Below, piece after piece: positions 58,304 to 64,000 of a stretch of DNA of 64,000 bases; position 1 is the stretch's first letter; each line of letters opens with the position of its first letter. Below the pieces are notes generated by a model. That model saw only the letters and a list, made by a program, of their open reading frames with translations, made no database searches and was not told the DNA's origin. Source of the stretch: Morchella semilibera (lineage: Eukaryota; Ascomycota; Pezizomycetes; Pezizales; Morchellaceae). The stretch lies in assembly GCA_009192285.1 (NCBI GenBank), contig WBVU01000018.1, forward strand, positions 1,085,019-1,149,018. Direction: 5' to 3'. The position numbers and the translations under genes are program-made.

Positions 58304-60460
58304 TGACGCCCCGATTTCCACCCCCGGAAATCGCTCTAGCCCGGTCGCGCACTTTCCCACCTAAACGACCCCACACACAAGGTTAAGCGAAAATGCCACC
58401 TCTCCACACCGGCGACCTCACATACATATATGCAAGACGCAGCACCCCACTATATTTGGCTCGCCTAAGCTCCCGCCATCACCCCCCCCCCCTCCACCTC
58501 CCCCTCCATCTCCATCTCCATCTTTATCTCCACTCATATTTCCATCTCGAGTATCTCCCTGCCCCATATTCAGACACCTATACTAATGTCTATATAGGCT
58601 CCTAATTCACGCCTAAACCCATGCCTAAATCGATGCCATCGGCATGCCCAGATCCACGCAATCGACACGCTCAGGATACGTCCAGGGTGACTCCCAGGAA
58701 TCACCTGAATTGATGCCCAGGATAGGTCCAGGATGACATCCAGGTCACACCCAAGGTGACGCCTAGGACGTTCTCGGATTTACGCCTAGGACATGCCCAA
58801 TCGACGCTTTGAATACACCGGAATCCACGCCCAAACCTGGCAGAATGGGTCCACGATTTCCGCCCCGGAAATTATTTGTGCGACATCCACACAAGCGACA
58901 CACACAAGCGACACACACAAGCGACACACACAAGCAACACACACAAGCGACACACCCAAGCGACACATACAAGCGACACCATACAAGCGACACACAAGCG
59001 ACACCATACAAGCGACACACAAGCGACATATACATTGGCGGAGACGTGAAGCCCCAGCACCTGGAGTGCCTGGAGCACCTGGAGATGTTTGGTGAGCACC
59101 TCCTCCTATTCCTACACTTGGAGATACCACTCTTAGCATGATTTCCAGGTCTTAACGCCCTCCCGCTATCCTCCACCTCCACCTCTGTCAAAACCCTACC
59201 CCCTACTACGCCCCGCAATCGTGTACCCCTACCATAATGACGCCCCGATTCCCACCCCAGGAAATCGCTCTAGCGCGGTCGCGCACTTTCTCACGTAAAC
59301 GGCCCCACACACAAACGACCACAAGGTCAAGCGAGAATGCCACCTCTGCATCTCTCCCTACATGCGTGACCCCACATAAATGCGATCTCGTATATGTGTG
59401 AAGTCGGTCGTGTGGTGTGGAGGTCGTGGGTAGTGTAAGCTCGTCCGAAGGGTATTAAACACCCCCCGCCGTTATCTCCACCCCCACTTTCATCACCTCC
59501 ATCCATCTCCATCTCCATCTTTATCTTTATCTCCACCCATATCTCCATCTCGAGTATCTCGCTACCCCATATGCAGACACCTATACTAATGTCTATATAG
59601 ACTCCTAATTCACGCCCAAACCGACGCTGAAATCGATGCCATAGACATATCCAAATTGACCCTGTAGACACGTCCGAACCCACGCCTAGGACACGCCCAA
59701 ATTCACGCCTAGGATAAATCCACACCAAGTGCACAACCATAATGACATCTAGGACACTCGAAACAACGGCATGGACATGCCCAAAAAGATGCCATAGACA
59801 CACCCTGTGGCACTATAGACACACCCAAATCTACGCTATGGATACACCCATAATGACACCAAAGATATTCCCAAATCGGCGCCATGGACAAGCCCAAATC
59901 AACGCCATTAACACGCCCAAGATCGACACCACGGACACATTCAAATCGCCGCTATGGAAAATCGACGCAATGGATACGCTCGGATATACGCCTAGGACAT
60001 ACCCAAATGTACGCTTAGGATACACCCAAATTGACGCTATCGTCATGCCTAGATCCACACAATCGACACGCTTAGGATACGCCCAGGGTGACTCCCAGGA
60101 CTCAGCTGAATTGACGCCTAGGACAGGCCTAGGATGAAATCCAGGACACATCCAGGGTGATGCCTAGGACATGCCCAAATCGACGCTTTGAACACACTCG
60201 AATCCATGCCCAGAGGATACCAAAATCCACCCTTGGACAAATCCACGCCATGGTACATCCATAATGACACCTAGGACATGCCCAAATCCACGCCATTGAT
60301 ATGCTCACATCTACGCCATGGACATGCTCAGATTCAGGCCATGGACATGCCCAAATTGATGCCCTAGGACACGCGCAAATAGATGCCTAGGACATGACCA
60401 AATCGGCACCATGGACATGCCCAGATGGCGCCATGGACACGCCCAAATAGATCCCTAATT
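58304..60460. repeat. Duplicated minisatellite region
   Basis: A block beginning CCATAATGACGCCCCGATTT at about 58299 recurs at about 59229 (CCATAATGACGCCCCGATTC), so a unit of about 0.93 kb is tandemly duplicated and the second copy is expanded. Within each copy, degenerate units of about 20 bp (GACGCCATGGACATGCCCAA) repeat dozens of times. The long Cys/Val-rich and Trp-rich ORFs on both strands are translations of these repeats. Confidence 0.75.
58884..59030. repeat. ACACACAAGCG tandem array
   Basis: About a dozen units of 11-14 bp (ACACACAAGCG) lie inside the first minisatellite block and are absent from the second block. Confidence 0.8.
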
Positions 60461-61196
60461 TTTCACCTATTCCCAATTTACTTCTAGGAGGACGCCCAAA
60501 ATGACTTCTGCGGGAGGTAGACGTGTGGGCAGGCAGGTGGGAGGGAAGACAATACATGGATCTATATAAGCGAACTTAGATATATGCCACCCCATCCATA
60601 TTTGCGACATAATTCTCGTCGGCAGAGAGGTATCCTGCAGGTACTTGTATGTATCGCCTCCTATATATAACCTCATATTTGTTCCGACCTATTCACAAAC
60701 GCTACCCAATAACCGGACATTTCATTATACCGTAAAGAGAACATTGAAACAGGTAAAAAAAAAAGCTGTCAAGACAATTTAGTCCCGAGGCCCCACAAGT
60801 GAGCCAGTTGAGCCACAGAGTACATTAAAGATGATTTCTCCGGTATGTAGTACTTGGACACTGCAAGGAACAACTATAGGTAGCATGGAAGTATGTATGA
60901 AGTGAGGCTTGAGCGATAACACCTATTCATGCCACTGCCACTGGTAATTATGACCAAGACCTGACTCGAAATGTGCTGCATTAGGGCTTGAGCTGATTTG
61001 GACTATAGGGAGAAAGTCTCATTATGTTCGAAGCCTATAGCTAGGCTCAAATTCCTTCTCGAGCTCTAATACTCACAATCAAAAATGAATTTTAGATTAA
61101 TGGAGTCAAGTAGGCTTGGGCCTGTCTCTAAGAGAGCTCGGCCTATTCAGTCCTACAACTCGAGCCTGCACAAATTATGACCATAATTAAATTATT
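60461..61196. other. Intergenic, no supported gene
   Basis: Nothing coding is visible. A short A10 run lies near 60757. The stretch separates the minisatellite from the second GCTGTACAGC repeat. Confidence 0.4.
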
Positions 61197-62150
61197 ATTA
61201 TATAGGCTTTTTGAGGGGTGACCTTAGGGTTAGAATTGCATTTGTATGAGTGACCAAAGATCATTATGCCAGGGTCAATTTTAGGAATTCCCAAAATAGT
61301 GATCTCAATTTCTGTTTTTTCCTGCTGTACAGCCAGTATTTACGGTCTCAAAATAGAGAATAGTGCCTGCTCACCTGTAAAACAGAAACTCGCATTTTTC
61401 ATTCTCGTGCCATACAGGCTTGAATACGTAAGTTACATTTATCATAAAAGACTGTACAGCAATCGTTTTCAAATCCTTGATATTCCGCATGCCCCTATCC
61501 AGTATCCGCTCAATAATTGCTTATATCAAAAGTGGCGCTGTACACTCACTCAATACATAGACAGAATCCGAGACACCCAACTGTACTGCACCTCTCTGCA
61601 AATCAACAAATAAAAAAATGATGTAGTACTGCTACAGCTTCTGCAAGTGAAATGACGCTCGTCAGCTGTACAGCTTGACATACTTATCAGCTATTCAAGA
61701 TCTTGCCTTGTACTACAATATTAAGGATTTTTCTCATCGGGCAAATAGTGGAGTACAGCATTGTGCATCGTTTTCGCTAATCCTTTCAGAGCCAGTACAT
61801 GAGGCCTATAACAAAACTGAAAATCTTCTTACTTGCTGTACAGCCCGGTTCCTTATTACAAAACATATTAGATGACAGAGGCGATAACATGAAATATTGT
61901 AATTAATATGTAAGGACCATCGAAAGTATGTAGCTGCTTCTCCTGTATCTGTAAAGTGGCCCTCAACGTCTCATAGTCACCTTTACGCAATCCTGTTCAG
62001 CCGCCCATACGAGCCACGCGACGATTACTTACACGCCTGTACAGCAGCTTTTGCGATCCTATTATAGATGTTTTTATGCTGTACAGGTACTTAAGGTAAT
62101 TATATAAATGTAGTTCAGGTTGCTGTACAGGCGGTACATGATATTGTGGG
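61197..62150 (+). repeat. GCTGTACAGC-containing repeat, copy 2, longer
   Basis: It matches copy 1 from its left end through about 61700 and then extends a further 450 bp. CTGTACAG palindromes or near matches occur at about 61325, 61452, 61580, 61670, 61840, 62037, 62080 and 62122. TTAGGGTTAG occurs near both ends (61227 and 62163). No protein-coding content. Borders are approximate. Confidence 0.65.
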
Positions 62151-62234
62151 AATCGAATAAGTTAGGGTTAGTGATCAAGTTGTATTTGTTTTAGGGTACA
62201 AATAGCAAACCACAGCTAGGGAAAGCCTAGGCAC

Positions 62235-62620
62235 ATGACTACAACTATAACCGCAGGTACAAAAATGAACCCCCACAAGCCCCCCAAGCGAGCTCAACCC
62301 AGTAGAAGGCACAACCCTCCAAAAGCCGAGTCTTACAACACCCAGAAAGAAAATAGGAAAACACCAAGCACGGGTCCTATGCATGCCATCACCCTTATAA
62401 CAGCAATCCATGCGAGGGAGGAAGAGCCCCTGCCCGAACCAACAGCTCAACCCAAATCAGAGGCACAACCCCCTAAGTCGAGTCTAACAAATCAATCCAG
62501 CAAAGACCAAAACCCAACAGCCCAGCCCAAACCGAGGCACAACCCCGAGACCAGGACTAACAACAGGTACAACCTCCAAAGAAAAAAAGAAGTAGAGAGA
62601 ACCAAGTAACCCCACAGAGG
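62235..62620 (+). repeat. Degenerate repeat rich in CTCAACCC/AGGCACAACCC units
   Basis: AGCTCAACCC..AGGCACAACCC..CGAGTCTAACAA recurs about three times (62291, 62448, 62521 onward). The 124-codon open frame across it (MTTTITAGTKMNPHKPPKRA) is a Pro/Lys/Thr-rich product of this repeat, and I do not call it a gene. Confidence 0.4.
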
Positions 62621-62847
62621 AGGAGACCTAGACACCTGACTTCTAGCGGCCCCAGACCTCCACTCCACCCCACCATTCCCGTTTCAAGACAGGAACGGTC
62701 GATGGGAAAATAAATAAGAGACAAGACATAGGAAAGATAATTAAAATGAGTGACATACGTGAGACAACAGAAACAACAATAAACAGTAAGGAAATAGTAC
62801 CGCCGTATCCTTTTCCAACCCAAGCATATACACCACATCAATCAATC

Positions 62848-63216
62848 TCAATCACCAAACTCATCCATCAATCGTTGCACCTCGTCCAGTTGGAATGCTG
62901 TTGCAAGTCGTTTATTCCAATCGGTCAATATCTTGTATGCCCTATCGTGCGCCTTGATATTGAGCAGGTAATCAATGACGGTGTACTTGGTGTCCGGTGG
63001 ATGGAAAAGCCTATCAAACTCCATCATCTCCTTCTCCTCATCATCCAACATCAAGTCCAGGTCCATACATCGGACATGGCCCCTATCAAACCTCTCACCG
63101 CACAGACATTTCCTGCCCCAACAGTAGATTCCTCGCCTCCAATCCCATAGCATTCTCTGCATGGTCGGATCAGATATACCTGTAACGGTAGAAAAAGGGT
63201 GGAGATGAGAAGGCAA
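62848..63216 (-). pseudogene. Zinc-knuckle-like fragment, possibly LINE C terminus
   Basis: The minus-strand frame reads MQRMLWDWRRGIYCWGRKCL and then CGERFDRGHVRC, a C-x-C..H..C arrangement. FHPPDTKYTVIDYLL and YKILTDWNKRL follow. This resembles the C-terminal zinc-binding end of Tad-like LINE polyproteins, but the match is by eye only. There is no ATG start. A TTACAG splice-acceptor-like site lies just before GISDPTMQR, so an exon of a host gene is also possible. Confidence 0.35.
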
Positions 63217-63400
63217 TATCAGCCATCAATCCATTGAAGGGGAGGGGCAAAAACCTAAACATGAATATTCGACACAGAATTCCATGCGGTCCACCAAGAC
63301 ATTAATGTCTAGGTGGACCATCAACTCAAACAAGGCAAAGGGGGAGGGTTGGAGGGGGAGTTAGAGGGGAGGTGGGGGAATCATAGATAGGTGGGCAGAA

Positions 63401-63979
63401 TTATACATATATAGGTGAGAATGGGTGGGGAGTTGGGAGGGTGGGGCGTGGGGGGTGGGAGGGGGGGGACCAACAAAGAACGGCAACCGCATCCAATCCA
63501 GTCAACCTGGCCTCCGGCTCAACAATGGCACTCAAGGATAGAGTCTTCATATCCCTCTCACATACGGTCACAGTCTTCCTCCAAGCCAAAAAGGAAATCA
63601 TCTTGTCCTTCAATTCCTTACCATCAAATAGGTCTCGCTGCTCCAGGAAGGAGGAATACATCCGGTCCTCCAGTAGGTGACCAGCAAGGAGGCCATCGCA
63701 TTCCCTGCATCGTCGTTTCCCCCCCACCCGGCGTGTCGACGACCTCGAAAGGGTGGACCTTCCATGACCCCTGGCAACTCCAGAGTAGGAGGAGGAGGAG
63801 GAGGAACAAATACCGTCCAGGATCAGTCTCATCGGGTTGTCACTGTACATGGTTTCCAGGTGGTGTTGAAATCCACACCTCAAGTGCTCCATCCGTCTCC
63901 GCATATCCAGCACCCCACAGAGAATTTCCAAACAAGCCAGGTCTATTGGAGCAACCACCAGCAATCCATATCATGCACT
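63401..63979 (-). pseudogene. Fragment with LINE-like LETMYSDNPMRLIL motif, continues the neighbouring fragment
   Basis: After a TGA at about 63979 the minus-strand frame reads APIDLACLEILCGVLDMRRR, then HLRCGFQHHLETMYSDNPMR. This recalls the helical stretch following the reverse transcriptase in some LINEs. A CREC..H pair and MISFLAWRKTVTVCER follow. It lies upstream of, and in a different frame from, the fragment at 63216-62848. It may run past the window edge as part of one decayed element or a spliced gene. Confidence 0.3.
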
Positions 63980-64000
63980 CCTTCCAGGCAACCTCCAACG

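Noticed and set aside
58763-59218. Cys/Val-rich ORF (CVSLVCVACV repeats) that looks like a secreted protein
   Set aside because: It is the translation of the ACACACAAGCG minisatellite; every frame across the array stays open.

Overview
This window looks like nuclear DNA of a filamentous ascomycete. The genes carry short GT..AG introns (about 40-95 nt). They encode HAM1-like, FAS1, GPI-anchored and NACHT-type proteins and a membrane family known from Pezizomycotina. Genes are sparse (about ten credible protein genes in 64 kb) and are separated by long gene-free tracts full of small transposon relics. That layout, with the abundant TACATGTA palindromes, would suit a repeat-rich Pezizales genome (truffle or morel type). 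The placement is my inference; no rRNA or marker gene is present to prove it.

Left part (1-15.5 kb): this is the most gene-dense part. It holds an Alr4036-type flavin-binding pyridoxamine-oxidase-like protein (1059-1889), a HAM1-like lipid-binding-domain protein just downstream on the same strand (2143-4440), a two-domain fasciclin GPI protein (6120-7439), and two convergent secreted 8-cysteine GPI proteins. One of these has a single cysteine module (10103-10749) and the other has two (15275-14287). All three modules are interrupted by an intron at the same codon phase immediately before the sixth cysteine.

Middle part (15.5-44 kb): long gene-free stretches contain a SINE-like element, a decayed NACHT/NLR-type gene (23.87-21.93 kb, minus) and a small secreted-protein-like locus (28.05-28.79 kb). 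A divergent pair follows: a complete Ser/Thr kinase (31519-30189, minus) and a paralogous pseudokinase (32803-34079, plus) that has lost the ATP lysine, the catalytic-loop lysine and the DFG motif. Several MITE families lie here, one of them inside the promoter region shared by the kinase pair.

Right part (44-64 kb): a divergent pair of coiled-coil proteins of unknown function (46006-45154 and 46515-48149) share a C-terminal domain. Further on are a hAT-type MITE with perfect 8-bp target duplications, an intact fungal multi-pass membrane protein (54747-53221), and a truncated, nonsense-mutated gene fragment of a similar kind beside a GCTGTACAGC-rich repeat. The window ends with a 2-kb minisatellite and fragments of what may be a LINE-like C terminus.

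Exon coordinates were worked out by hand from splice signals and reading-frame continuity. No alignment or database search was available, so family names rest on recognised motifs.
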